Source: Oleiagrimonas sp035690885 (GTDB taxonomy: Bacteria; Pseudomonadota; Gammaproteobacteria; Xanthomonadales; Rhodanobacteraceae). From it: DNA of 30,773 nucleotides. Shown here in pieces: positions 17,065 to 25,056 of this stretch (position 1 is the stretch's first letter; the number at the start of each line of letters is the position of its first letter). The position numbers and the translations under genes are program-made. The DNA lies in contig DASSKC010000078.1 in NCBI GenBank assembly GCA_035690885.1, positions 1-30,773 on the forward strand. Reading direction: 5' to 3'. The notes beneath the pieces were generated by a model. That model was not told where the DNA came from, searched no databases, and saw only the letters and a program-made list of their open reading frames with translations.

Positions 17065-18186
17065 ATGAGTCACCGGATGGTCGCCAGTCTCGCCGTGACG
17101 GCAATCGCTTTTGCCGCCAGCGCCCACGCACAACAGCCACCCCCACCCGGCGCCAAGGCCTGCGTCAGCATCGAGACCGATTCGCAGCGTCTGGCCTGTT
17201 ACGACCGTGCCATGGGACGCCCGACCGACACGGCTGTGGGCGCGCCCCACGAGACCGAGCCGACGACCAAGACCCGCACCCGGCGCCAGCGCCTGTTCAA
17301 CCGCGACAAGCCGGCGTGGGCACGCTCGACGGTCGCCGGGCAATCCGATACCGGCACCAAACCGGCCGACTCGATCTCGTTGCTGGACAGCCGCTGGGAG
17401 CTGGATGAAGACACCAAGCTCGGCACTTTCAATATCCGCGGCTACAAACCCGTGTACCTGATGCCAGTGTTCTACACCACCAACGTCAACAACCGGCCGC
17501 ATTCGCCCTCGCCCGACCACGCCGCCGATTTTTCGCAAAAGCTGGACAAGCTGGAGGCCAAGTTCCAGATCAGCTTCAAAACCAAGCTGTGGCAGGGCGT
17601 GTTTGGCGACACCGGCGACCTGTGGTTCGGCTACACCCAGGACTCGCACTGGCAGGTCTACAACGACAGGATCTCGCGCCCGTTCCGCGAAACCGATTAC
17701 ATGCCCGAGGCGATGCTGATATTCGATACCGACTACCAGGTGGCCGGCTGGACCGGACACTTGCTGGGTATCGGCATCGCGCACCAGTCCAACGGGCGCA
17801 GCAAGCCGTTGTCACGCAGCTGGAACCGCATCATCGCCGACATCGGGTTCGAGCGACCGGGCTGGACCGTGATGTTCCGGCCATGGATCCGCATCAACGA
17901 GACAAGCGCCAAGGACGACAATCCCGACATCGAGGATTACATGGGCCGTGGCTCGGTCAACATCGTGCACGTGGTCGGCCACAACGAATTCAGCTTGATG
18001 CTGCGCCACTCGCTGCGCAGCGGCGATCGCTCGCACGGCGCCGTGCAGTTCACCTGGGCCTTCCCGATCCACGCCAAACTGCGCGGTTACATGCAGATAT
18101 TCCACGGCTACGGCGAAAGCCTGATCGACTACAACCACAAGGCCACGTATTTCGGTCTGGGCGTGTCGCTGCTGGGCTGGTACTGA
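17065..18186 (+). CDS. pldA: Outer membrane phospholipase A (OMPLA)
   Basis: A 373-residue precursor with signal peptide ASAHA|QQ and a ~95-residue N-terminal extension before the barrel. The barrel matches E. coli PldA: PFRETDYMPEAM, active-site segment AHQSNGRSKPLSRSWNR (His240, Ser242, Asn254), NPDIEDYMGRG and the end HGYGESLIDYNHKATYFGLG. OMPLA dimerises in the outer membrane and hydrolyses phospholipids that reach the outer leaflet, using Ca(II). The E. coli Ca ligand Asp149 is Lys247 here, while the Ser152 equivalent (Ser250) is kept. The start at 17065 has AAGGA 6 bases upstream; in-frame ATG codons at 17059 and 17023 are less likely. Confidence 0.95.
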   Translation: MSHRMVASLAVTAIAFAASAHAQQPPPPGAKACVSIETDSQRLACYDRAMGRPTDTAVGAPHETEPTTKTRTRRQRLFNRDKPAWARSTVAGQSDTGTKPADSISLLDSRWELDEDTKLGTFNIRGYKPVYLMPVFYTTNVNNRPHSPSPDHAADFSQKLDKLEAKFQISFKTKLWQGVFGDTGDLWFGYTQDSHWQVYNDRISRPFRETDYMPEAMLIFDTDYQVAGWTGHLLGIGIAHQSNGRSKPLSRSWNRIIADIGFERPGWTVMFRPWIRINETSAKDDNPDIEDYMGRGSVNIVHVVGHNEFSLMLRHSLRSGDRSHGAVQFTWAFPIHAKLRGYMQIFHGYGESLIDYNHKATYFGLGVSLLGWY

Positions 18187-18210
18187 CGCGCGCGCGCAGG
18201 CCGCCTTCCG

Positions 18211-20046
18211 TCATTTTTTCTTTCTCGCGCGGCGGCGGCCGCGGTGTCCGAAGACACGCTTGTTGGTGTCCGGCCACAAGGCCTCGCTGAGGTCGTAGGC
18301 CGTGTTGACCAGGGCGATGTGCGAAAACGCCTGCGGGAAATTGCCGACCTGCCGGTTGGCCTTGACGTCGTATTCCTCCGACAACAAACCGACGTCGTTG
18401 CGCAAGGCCAGCAGACGCTCGAACAGCGTACGCGCCTCGTCCAGACGCTGCTGCATGATCATGCAATCGACCAGCCAGAAGCTGCACGCCAGGAACGCTC
18501 CTTCCTCGCCACTCAAACCATCCACGGCCGAGGTCGTGTCGTAGCGACGCACGTAGCCATCATCCGTGGTCAGGTGCTTTTCGACCGCGGCGATCGTGCC
18601 GCGCACGCGCTCGTCGTCGATCGGCAGAAAACCGGTGAGGGGAATGTGCAACAGGCTGGCATCAAGCTCCCTGTCGGCGTCGTAGTACTGCACGAAGCTG
18701 CCCATCTTGTCGTTGAAGGCATGCTTGCAGACGTCGTCGTGGATGGCCTGACGCACCTCGCGCCAATGCTCGACCGGCCCTTTGAGGTCGAAATCCTCGG
18801 CACTGCGGATCATGCGATCGAACGCAACCCAGGCCATCACCTTGGAATAGGTGAAATGGCGACGCGGACCGCGGATCTCCCAAATGCCTTCGTCGGGCTG
18901 GTCCCAGATCGACTCCAGGTGCTTGACCAGCTTGCACTGCAGGCTCCAGCCGGTTTTTTCCACACCCAGCCCGTGACAGCGGCCATGATGCAGCGCGTCC
19001 ATCACCTCGCCATACACATCCAGTTGCAACTGACCGCTGGCCGCGTTGCCAACGCGCACCGGCGCGCTCGACTCGTAACCGGGCAACCAGTCCAGTTCGT
19101 ACTCGCTCAGGCGGCGTTCGCCACTCAAGCCGTACATGATGCGCAATTGCGACGGATCCCCGGCAACCGCGCGCAGCAGCCACTCGCGCCATGCGGCGGC
19201 CTCGTCGGTATAGCCACCCTCGATCAGCGCGAACAAGGTCAACGTGGCATCGCGCAACCAGCAATAGCGATAGTCCCAGTTGCGCGCGCCGCCGATCTGC
19301 TCGGGCAGGGATGTGGTACCGGCGGCGACGATGCCGCCGGTATCACGATGGGTCAATGCCTTCAGGGTCACCAGCGAACGTCGCACCGCATCGGTCCACG
19401 GGCCGGCCTCGCGGCAATGCTCCGACCACTCGGTGTCGGCGCGGATTTCCGCGTCGATGACCGCCGCCACATCCGGTGATGGCGGCGCATCCTGCCACGA
19501 GGGTACCCAGCTCAAGGCAAACGGCACTTGGTCACCCGCCTCGACGGTGAAATCGGCCTGGGTGGTGAGTTCCTTGCCGTGCAACTTGACGGGTGTGTCG
19601 AGCACCACGCGATCGGGCCCGGCTACCGCCTGCAGACGCCGGTCGTCGGTCCGCGTGACCCACGGGATGACGTGACCGTAGCCAAAGCGCAGGCACAGAT
19701 GCATGTGCATCGGCACCTTGCCTTCGATGCCCTGGACCAGACGCAGCACATCCAGCTGCTCGCCCGGGTAGGCGTGCATGCAGTCAATGATCTTGACCCG
19801 ACCTTCGGCACAGCGGAACTCGGTTTCCAGCACCAGGGTGCCGTCACGATAATGGCGCTCGCTGTGCGCCTCGGCGTCGACCGGTGCAATTTGCCAATGG
19901 CCGTTGCCGGTGTCACCCAGGAGCGCGGCAAAACACGCATCGGAATCGAATCGCGGCAGACACAACCAGTCGATGGATGCGTTGCGGCACACCAGTGCCA
20001 TCGTTTCACGATTGCCGATGACCGCGTAATCCTCGATCCGCGCCAT
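18211..20046 (-). CDS. Glycoside hydrolase family 15 protein
   Basis: A 611-residue cytoplasmic protein with no signal peptide. The N-terminal beta-sandwich domain begins IEDYAVIGNRETMALVCR and has SIDWLCLPRFDSDACF. The (alpha/alpha)6 barrel carries GGARNWDYRYCWLRDAT, the GH15 signature, then YGLSGERRLSEYELDWLPGY and PLTGFLPIDDERV. Family members are glucoamylases or trehalases acting on alpha-glucosides; the substrate cannot be fixed from sequence. The protein ends in a basic RGRRRARKKK tail. slyD lies 23 bp upstream on the same strand, so the two are probably co-transcribed. The gene converges with pldA across only 24 bp. Confidence 0.95.
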   Translation of the reverse strand: MARIEDYAVIGNRETMALVCRNASIDWLCLPRFDSDACFAALLGDTGNGHWQIAPVDAEAHSERHYRDGTLVLETEFRCAEGRVKIIDCMHAYPGEQLDVLRLVQGIEGKVPMHMHLCLRFGYGHVIPWVTRTDDRRLQAVAGPDRVVLDTPVKLHGKELTTQADFTVEAGDQVPFALSWVPSWQDAPPSPDVAAVIDAEIRADTEWSEHCREAGPWTDAVRRSLVTLKALTHRDTGGIVAAGTTSLPEQIGGARNWDYRYCWLRDATLTLFALIEGGYTDEAAAWREWLLRAVAGDPSQLRIMYGLSGERRLSEYELDWLPGYESSAPVRVGNAASGQLQLDVYGEVMDALHHGRCHGLGVEKTGWSLQCKLVKHLESIWDQPDEGIWEIRGPRRHFTYSKVMAWVAFDRMIRSAEDFDLKGPVEHWREVRQAIHDDVCKHAFNDKMGSFVQYYDADRELDASLLHIPLTGFLPIDDERVRGTIAAVEKHLTTDDGYVRRYDTTSAVDGLSGEEGAFLACSFWLVDCMIMQQRLDEARTLFERLLALRNDVGLLSEEYDVKANRQVGNFPQAFSHIALVNTAYDLSEALWPDTNKRVFGHRGRRRARKKK

Positions 20047-20069
20047 GGATGACTCCCGTTGGTGGAAGA

Positions 20070-20555
20070 TCAGGCCTCTTCGCCGCCTGCGCCGTGCACG
20101 TGGCCGTGGGTGAGCTCTTCCTCGGTGGCTTCGCGCACTTCGGTCACTTCGACGTCGAAATGCAGGGTTTCGCCGGCCAGCGGATGGTTGCCGTCGACCT
20201 TCACTTCCTCGTCATTGGCCTCGACCACGGTCACGATCACCTGGCCCTGCGGACCGTTGGCCTGGAACTGCATGCCCGGCTTGACCTCCGGCACGCCCTG
20301 GAAGGAGCTGCGCGGCACGGTCTGCATCATTTCCTCGTGGCGCGGGCCGTAGCCCTCTGCCGGCGCGACTTCGACCTTGAAGCTGTCACCGGCTTCGCGG
20401 CCGGCCATGGCCTTTTCCAGCCCCGGCACGATGTTGCCGGCACCGTGCAGGTACGCCAACGGCTCATTGCGCTCGCGCGAGCTGTCGATGACGTCACCGC
20501 CCTCATTGGTCAGCGTGTAATGGAAGGAAGCGACACTGCGATCTGCAATTTGCAT
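20070..20555 (-). CDS. slyD: FKBP-type peptidyl-prolyl cis-trans isomerase, SlyD-like
   Basis: A 161-residue protein. The split FKBP domain begins VASFHYTLTNEGGDVIDSS and has LAYLHGAGNIVPGLEKAM and the flap-side insert AEGYGPRHEEMMQTVPRS. It ends with the barrel strand NHPLAGETLHFDVEV. The short C-terminal HGHVHGAGGEEA tail keeps a few His ligands of the longer metal-binding tail in E. coli SlyD. It catalyses prolyl isomerisation and acts as a chaperone; E. coli SlyD delivers nickel to hydrogenase. The ATG at 20555 is the only start that gives the family N-terminus. It is upstream of the GH15 gene and divergent from the MATE exporter. Confidence 0.94.
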   Translation of the reverse strand: MQIADRSVASFHYTLTNEGGDVIDSSRERNEPLAYLHGAGNIVPGLEKAMAGREAGDSFKVEVAPAEGYGPRHEEMMQTVPRSSFQGVPEVKPGMQFQANGPQGQVIVTVVEANDEEVKVDGNHPLAGETLHFDVEVTEVREATEEELTHGHVHGAGGEEA

Positions 20556-20630
20556 GAAAAATCCTGAAAAAACATGAATGTTGCCGGAAAAACGCCGACA
20601 CGAGAGTGCAAGGCTAGGAGGGTATGGCGC

Positions 20631-20659
20631 GTGATGCAAATCCGCTGCGCGTCTATGAT
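20631..20659 (+). promoter_or_regulatory. Probable promoter of the MATE gene
   Basis: GTGATG (20631-20636), a 17-nt spacer and TATGAT (20654-20659), 32 bases before the ATG at 20692. The -35 is weak. Confidence 0.45.
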
Positions 20660-20691
20660 GGGCAGCCTTTCCGCCCGGCAACCCACCACGC

Positions 20692-22041
20692 ATGCTTTCG
20701 CGCCTGCTCGACGACTGGCGTCATCGCCCCACGCACCGGCGTGTGTGGGCGCTGGCCACGCCCATGATCGCGTCCAACCTCAGCGTGCCGCTGGTCACGC
20801 TGGTCGACAGCATCGTGGCCGGGCATTTGCCGCACGCACAACAGCTGGCGGCCGTCGCCGTGGGCAGTGCCGTGTACACGCTGCCGGTGTGGGTGTGCGG
20901 ATTCCTGCGCATGAGCACGACCGGCTTTGCCGCCCAGGCCAGCGGCCGCGACGACGGCGACATGCTGCGTCGGGTGTTGCTGCAATCGCTTGCGCTGGCG
21001 GCGCTGATGTCGGTGTTGATGCTGCTACCGGGATGGCCTTTGCTGCCGTGGGTGCTGGACATCATGAAGCCGTCGCAAACGCTCAATGCACTGGCGCTCG
21101 GCTATCTGCACATCCGTCTGTTCGCGCTGCCCGCGGCACTGGCCAACTACGCCTTGGCCGGATGGTTTCTCGGCCATCAAAAGGCACGCGTGGCGCTGGG
21201 CATCCTGCTGGTGACCAATGTGGTCAACATCGCCTTGAACCTGCTGTTCGTGCTTGGCTTTGATTGGGCCGTGCGCGGCATCGCGCTGGCCTCGGTCGGC
21301 GGCGCGTGGTGCGGCACGCTGTACGCGTTGATCTGCGTTCGCCGCGAGCTGCGTCACCTGCCCGGTCACATTCACTGGCCGGCCTTGCGCGGCTGGCTGC
21401 ACTGGCGACCCCTGCTTGCCGTCAACCGCGACATATTCCTGCGCAGTCTGGCCTTGCAAGGGGTGTTTTTCGCCCTGGCGGTACTGGGCACGCGTCTGGG
21501 CGGTGCCGTGGTGGCGGCCAACGCCCTGCTGCTCAACGGATTGATGCTGGCCTCGTTCGCCCTGGATGGTCTGGCCAATGCGGTCGAGGCGATGAGCGGC
21601 CATGCCATCGGCGCCCGCGACCGAACCGCGCTGCGACGTGCGCTCACCGTCGCCGGCGGCTGGTCGCTGCTGGGCAGCCTGGCCTTTGCCTTGGCGTTCT
21701 GGCTGGGCGGACACGTGTTCATCAACCTGCAAACCGACATCGCCCGCGTTCGCGAAACCGCGTACGTCTACCTGCCGTATCTGGCACTGCTGCCATTGGC
21801 CGCCGTCTGGAGCTATCTGCTGGACGGCTTGTTCGTGGGCGCCACGCGCGCGCGCGAAATGCGTGACACGATGTTGGCCGGGGCCGTCGTGTTCGCCGTA
21901 CTGGCATGGCTGCTGCACCCGCTCGGAAACCACGGACTGTGGATCGCGTTTCTCGCCTTCATGCTCATCCGCGGCGCCGGCATGGCATGGATGGCCGGGC
22001 GCATCAGTCGTCGCCACGACTGGATGCATGCACCAGGCTGA
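20692..22041 (+). CDS. MATE-family efflux transporter
   Basis: A 449-residue membrane protein with about twelve hydrophobic segments. The N-terminal repeat begins RRVWALATPMIASNLSVPL and VTLVDSIVAGHL, and the second half has LALQGVFFALAVLGTRLGG and LLNGLMLASFALDGLANAVEA. These fit MatE domains of the DinF-like branch. Members exchange Na+ or H+ for cationic drugs or other organic compounds; the substrate is unknown. Expressed from its own promoter upstream; dacB follows 43 bp after its stop. Confidence 0.93.
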   Translation: MLSRLLDDWRHRPTHRRVWALATPMIASNLSVPLVTLVDSIVAGHLPHAQQLAAVAVGSAVYTLPVWVCGFLRMSTTGFAAQASGRDDGDMLRRVLLQSLALAALMSVLMLLPGWPLLPWVLDIMKPSQTLNALALGYLHIRLFALPAALANYALAGWFLGHQKARVALGILLVTNVVNIALNLLFVLGFDWAVRGIALASVGGAWCGTLYALICVRRELRHLPGHIHWPALRGWLHWRPLLAVNRDIFLRSLALQGVFFALAVLGTRLGGAVVAANALLLNGLMLASFALDGLANAVEAMSGHAIGARDRTALRRALTVAGGWSLLGSLAFALAFWLGGHVFINLQTDIARVRETAYVYLPYLALLPLAAVWSYLLDGLFVGATRAREMRDTMLAGAVVFAVLAWLLHPLGNHGLWIAFLAFMLIRGAGMAWMAGRISRRHDWMHAPG

Positions 22042-22045
22042 GCCG

Positions 22046-22078
22046 GTTGCATATGCAACTGCCGATCGCTGCTATCGT
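22046..22078 (+). promoter_or_regulatory. dacB upstream region: 14-bp palindrome and extended -10
   Basis: A perfect palindrome GTTGCATATGCAAC (22046-22059) lies right after the MATE stop. Downstream is TGC-TATCGT (22070-22078), an extended -10. Six bases then separate the -10 from the dacB ATG, and no Shine-Dalgarno is visible, so the mRNA may be leaderless. The palindrome overlaps the -35 zone and could be a regulator site; the regulator is unknown. Confidence 0.45.
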
Positions 22079-22084
22079 GTAGCG

Positions 22085-23728
22085 ATGAACATGATCGACC
22101 GCTTTCGCCACTGCCATCGCGCACCCTTTGCCCGTTTCGGGACCAGCGTGGTTGCCGCCGCCCTCCTCGTCGGTTGCGCCAACGCCGCGCCGCGTCCAAA
22201 CCAGCCCCTTCCCGCACCATCCGTGCAAGCGGCGGCACCCACTGCAGCCGCAACGACAACCACCGACACCACCGCATCCGACCTCGCCGCACGCATCAAT
22301 GCATTCCTCGCCAAGCCGCGCTTCGACACCGGCCATTGGGGCATCAGCGTGGTCTCGCTGGATACCGGCCGCGTGCTGTACACGCACAATGCCGACAAGC
22401 TCGCCATCCCCGCTTCCAACACCAAGCTCTATACGACCGCCCTGGCACTGTCCACGCTGGGCGGCGATTACCACATCACCACGTCGCTGTACGCCACCGC
22501 AAAGCCGCGTGGCCAGACCCTCGACGGTGACCTGATCCTGTATGGCCGTGGCGACCCGACCCTGGGCACCGGGAACGACACCCACACACCCACCGACTGG
22601 GCCGACAACATGGCCGCAGCACTGGCCAGCCGCGGCGTAACCCGCGTCAGCGGCGCCATCATCGCCGACGACACCTATTTTTCCGCGCCGCTGATCCCGC
22701 CCGGCTGGGAAGCCCGCGACCTGCAGTCCTGGTGGGCGCCGCCGGCTTCGGCCCTGACCGTGCAGGGCAACATGTTCGCCATGGAAGTGAACCCGACCGA
22801 CGGCCTGTGCTGCGAGATCACCACCACCCCGGCCAAGCCGGGCGTGCACATCATCAACCTGACCCAGACCAACCCCAGCGCCAGCCGTGGCGACCTGGGC
22901 ATCTACCGGCCACCGGGTTCGCGTCAGCTGTACATCTACGGGGCCATGCGGCCACGCGCGCGGACCCGGCGCTTCGTGCTGTCGAGCCCCGACCCGGCAC
23001 GCATGGCCGGCGAGCTTCTGCTAGAAGCCATGGTCAGGCACGGCATCCGGGTCGATGGCGGCGTCAAGACGCTGCACTGGCCACGCACCGACGAGGCCAT
23101 GGGCGCACCCGACACGATCGAGATCGCCGACGTGCGCTCGCCGCCATTGGGCGACATCGTGCACCACACACTGAAGCACTCGGACAACCTGTACGCGCAA
23201 CTGCTGTTGCTGCAGGCGGGCAAGCACGTCGAGCAAACCGGCGATTGTGCCGATCGCGCCGGCGTGCCGCGGACCACGCTCGGCTGGGCACGCTGCGGCA
23301 TGCGCGCCATGCTCAGGAAAGCCGGCATCGAGCAGCAACATGCGATTTTCGAGGAAGGCAGCGGCCTGTCGCACAAGGATCTGGTCACCCCCCGCGCCAC
23401 CACCACGCTGCTTGCGTGGGCAACGCAGCAGCCATTCTTCAAGGTGTATCGCAAGGCCCTGCCGATTGCCGGTGTCGACGGCACGCTGGAACACCGCATG
23501 CGTCACACGGCCGCGGCCAGAAACCTGCGCGCCAAGACCGGCACGCTGCGCTACAGCTACACCTTGTCCGGCTACGTGACCGCCGCCTCCGGCGAGCACC
23601 TGGTGTTTTCGCTGATGTTGAACGAATACGCGCAGCCCAGGAATTCGCAGGGCAGCCGCGTCGGTCCGTCACCGCGCAACGACCTGGACGCCGTTGCCGA
23701 GATGCTGGCCGACTACGGCAAGCATTGA
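22085..23728 (+). CDS. dacB: D-alanyl-D-alanine carboxypeptidase/endopeptidase (PBP4 family)
   Basis: A 547-residue serine penicillin-binding protein of family S13. The signal region AAALLVGC suggests a lipoprotein (Cys31), followed by a ~35-residue Pro/Ala/Thr linker. The active site has SNTK (Ser111, Lys114), the SxN motif HSDNLYAQLL, and AKTGTLRYSYTLSGY with KTG. A long insertion between the first two motifs is normal for PBP4. It trims or cleaves cross-linked peptidoglycan in the periplasm. The start is ATG 22085, with ATG 22091 two codons later. Its 3' end has two consecutive hairpins and converges with the cold-shock gene. Confidence 0.95.
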   Translation: MNMIDRFRHCHRAPFARFGTSVVAAALLVGCANAAPRPNQPLPAPSVQAAAPTAAATTTTDTTASDLAARINAFLAKPRFDTGHWGISVVSLDTGRVLYTHNADKLAIPASNTKLYTTALALSTLGGDYHITTSLYATAKPRGQTLDGDLILYGRGDPTLGTGNDTHTPTDWADNMAAALASRGVTRVSGAIIADDTYFSAPLIPPGWEARDLQSWWAPPASALTVQGNMFAMEVNPTDGLCCEITTTPAKPGVHIINLTQTNPSASRGDLGIYRPPGSRQLYIYGAMRPRARTRRFVLSSPDPARMAGELLLEAMVRHGIRVDGGVKTLHWPRTDEAMGAPDTIEIADVRSPPLGDIVHHTLKHSDNLYAQLLLLQAGKHVEQTGDCADRAGVPRTTLGWARCGMRAMLRKAGIEQQHAIFEEGSGLSHKDLVTPRATTTLLAWATQQPFFKVYRKALPIAGVDGTLEHRMRHTAAARNLRAKTGTLRYSYTLSGYVTAASGEHLVFSLMLNEYAQPRNSQGSRVGPSPRNDLDAVAEMLADYGKH

Positions 23729-23731
23729 CCG

Positions 23732-23759
23732 GAAAGCTCCGAGGTCACCCGGAGCTTTC
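23732..23759 (+). terminator. First hairpin after dacB
   Basis: A perfect 10-bp stem GAAAGCTCCG (23732-23741) / CGGAGCTTTC (23750-23759) with an 8-nt loop, 3 bp after the dacB stop. It lacks a real T-run, so it is more likely an mRNA 3'-end stabiliser than a stand-alone terminator. Confidence 0.55.
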
Positions 23760-23773
23760 AAGCCCTGAAACGA

Positions 23774-23808
23774 CAAAAGGCCGGACGGGAAACCCGTCCG
23801 GCCTTTTG
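23774..23808. terminator. Bidirectional terminator between dacB and the cold-shock gene
   Basis: A 16-bp perfect stem CAAAAGGCCGGACGGG (23774-23789) / CCCGTCCGGCCTTTTG (23793-23808) with loop AAA. The A4/T4 flanks serve both converging genes. Confidence 0.92.
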
Positions 23809-23835
23809 CTTGTCGCCACAAGGCGACGTGCTGGA

Positions 23836-24045
23836 TCAGTCAGCGCGGACCTGATCAGCCTGCGGACCCTTCTGACCGTCGACGACCACGAAGGTCACCT
23901 GCTGGCCTTCGGCCAGGGTCTTGAAGCCCGTGCCTTCGATCGAACGAAAGTGCACGAACAGGTCCGGCCCATTGGCCTGAGTGATGAAACCGAAGCCTTT
24001 CGCTTCGTTGAACCATTTGACGGTACCGGTTTGGCGTTCCGACAT
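23836..24045 (-). CDS. Cold-shock protein (CspA family)
   Basis: A 69-residue single cold-shock domain. It starts GTVKWFNEAKGFGFI (RNP1 KGFGFI), then LFVHF (RNP2), GFKTLAEGQQVTFVV and GPQADQV. It binds single-stranded RNA and DNA as an RNA chaperone or antiterminator. The family often has several paralogues, so no cspA-specific symbol is assigned. ATG 24045 has GAGG 8 bases upstream; longer starts run into the leader. The leader is ~150 nt and contains the terminator-like hairpin at 24068-24097, as expected for a post-transcriptionally regulated csp gene. Confidence 0.97.
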   Translation of the reverse strand: MSERQTGTVKWFNEAKGFGFITQANGPDLFVHFRSIEGTGFKTLAEGQQVTFVVVDGQKGPQADQVRAD

Positions 24046-24067
24046 GTCGAGAAACCTCAAAAATTTG

Positions 24068-24097
24068 AAAAAACCGCGACGCGGAACATCCACGTCG
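24068..24097 (-). promoter_or_regulatory. Terminator-like hairpin in the cold-shock leader
   Basis: On the minus strand a 9-bp stem with one G-U pair and a 3-nt loop (24097-24077) is followed after CGG by six T (24073-24068). It lies ~23 bases before the ATG, upstream of the coding region. This has the form of an attenuator or thermo-responsive leader element. Confidence 0.55.
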
Positions 24098-24205
24098 AGA
24101 CTGCTTTTGCAAGGGACAGGCAAATGTGGTGTAGCGGATCCTGGGAATTCCCGAGTTGCCGCGTCAGGCCACGATCCACAACGACCAGGCAAGCACAGAT
24201 GGCCT

Positions 24206-24233
24206 ATTGTACAGATATTGAAGCGCTGTGAAG
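24206..24233 (-). promoter_or_regulatory. Possible promoter of the cold-shock gene
   Basis: On the minus strand TACAAT (24211-24206) is a good -10. The best -35 is only CTTCAC (24233-24228) with a 16-nt spacer. A start near 24199 would give a ~150-nt leader. Confidence 0.42.
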
Positions 24234-24284
24234 CATTATTGCGTCGATTCGTTCAATCGGCGTCAAATGGCCCCTGAACCCTCG

Positions 24285-24899
24285 TCAAAAATGAGGATGC
24301 ACAAGCCGTTCGAAAAACACGCCGAGCACGCGCGGCTCCATCACCAACGTGAACAAGACCCCGTAGGCCGCACCCCACAAATGCGCGCTGTGGTTGATCC
24401 GGTCGCCGCCACGACGATCCATGTAGATGCTGTAGCCGACATAGAGGATGGCGTAGACAATCGCCGGCAGCGGAAAGAAGAACACGAAGATCAGCGCCCA
24501 CGGCTGGATCAGGATGAAGGCAAACAGGACCGCCGAGACCGCCCCCGACGCGCCCAGGCTGGCGTAGTTGGCATCGTCGCGATGACGCAGGTAACTGGGC
24601 ACGCTGGCGACCACGACGCCGCCCAGGTAAAACAGCAAATATCCCGCGCCGCCCAGGTAGTGGGCAAAAAACTGCTCCATCAGCCGCCCGAAAAAGAACA
24701 GCGTCAGCATGTTGAACAGCAGGTGCTGCATGTCCGCATGCACGAAGCCCGACGTCAGCAGCCGCCAATACTGGTGCTGGCGGGTGATGGCCGGTGGCCA
24801 CAACACCAGCTGCTGCATCAGCCTGGACTGGCGAAATGCCATGAACGACACGATGCAGGTCGCGGCGATGATCAACCATGTGAAAGGTGCTGTGGGCAT
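24285..24899 (-). CDS. Rhomboid-family intramembrane serine protease
   Basis: A 204-residue, six-helix membrane protein. It has YWRLLTSGFVHADMQHLLFNM (residues 44-64) with the conserved His-x-x-x-N region, the catalytic GASG (Ser118) and the catalytic His in SAHLWGAAYG (His173). Rhomboids cut single-pass membrane proteins within the bilayer. ATG 24899 has GAGG 7 bases upstream; a longer in-frame start at 24965 adds a non-conserved tail. It lies upstream of the cold-shock gene on the same strand with that gene's promoter and leader between them, so they are probably separate units. It is divergent from the PhzF-like gene. Confidence 0.94.
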   Translation of the reverse strand: MPTAPFTWLIIAATCIVSFMAFRQSRLMQQLVLWPPAITRQHQYWRLLTSGFVHADMQHLLFNMLTLFFFGRLMEQFFAHYLGGAGYLLFYLGGVVVASVPSYLRHRDDANYASLGASGAVSAVLFAFILIQPWALIFVFFFPLPAIVYAILYVGYSIYMDRRGGDRINHSAHLWGAAYGVLFTLVMEPRVLGVFFERLVHPHF

Positions 24900-25056
24900 C
24901 CCGGTACCTCGGTGCAATCGGACGACTGTAGCAGAGCCGTCCATGTGACCATGCCGCGCATGCACACATGCGATCTGCTCATGTCATCACGGCGACATGA
25001 CCGATATCATGCCCATCCGGGCATCCCCGACCGGCCCAGGCTTCCAGGTTGTCAGC

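Noticed and set aside
22732..24231. 499-codon frame overlapping dacB and the cold-shock gene
   Set aside because: It crosses a strong bidirectional terminator and runs antisense to the csp gene; no recognisable domain.
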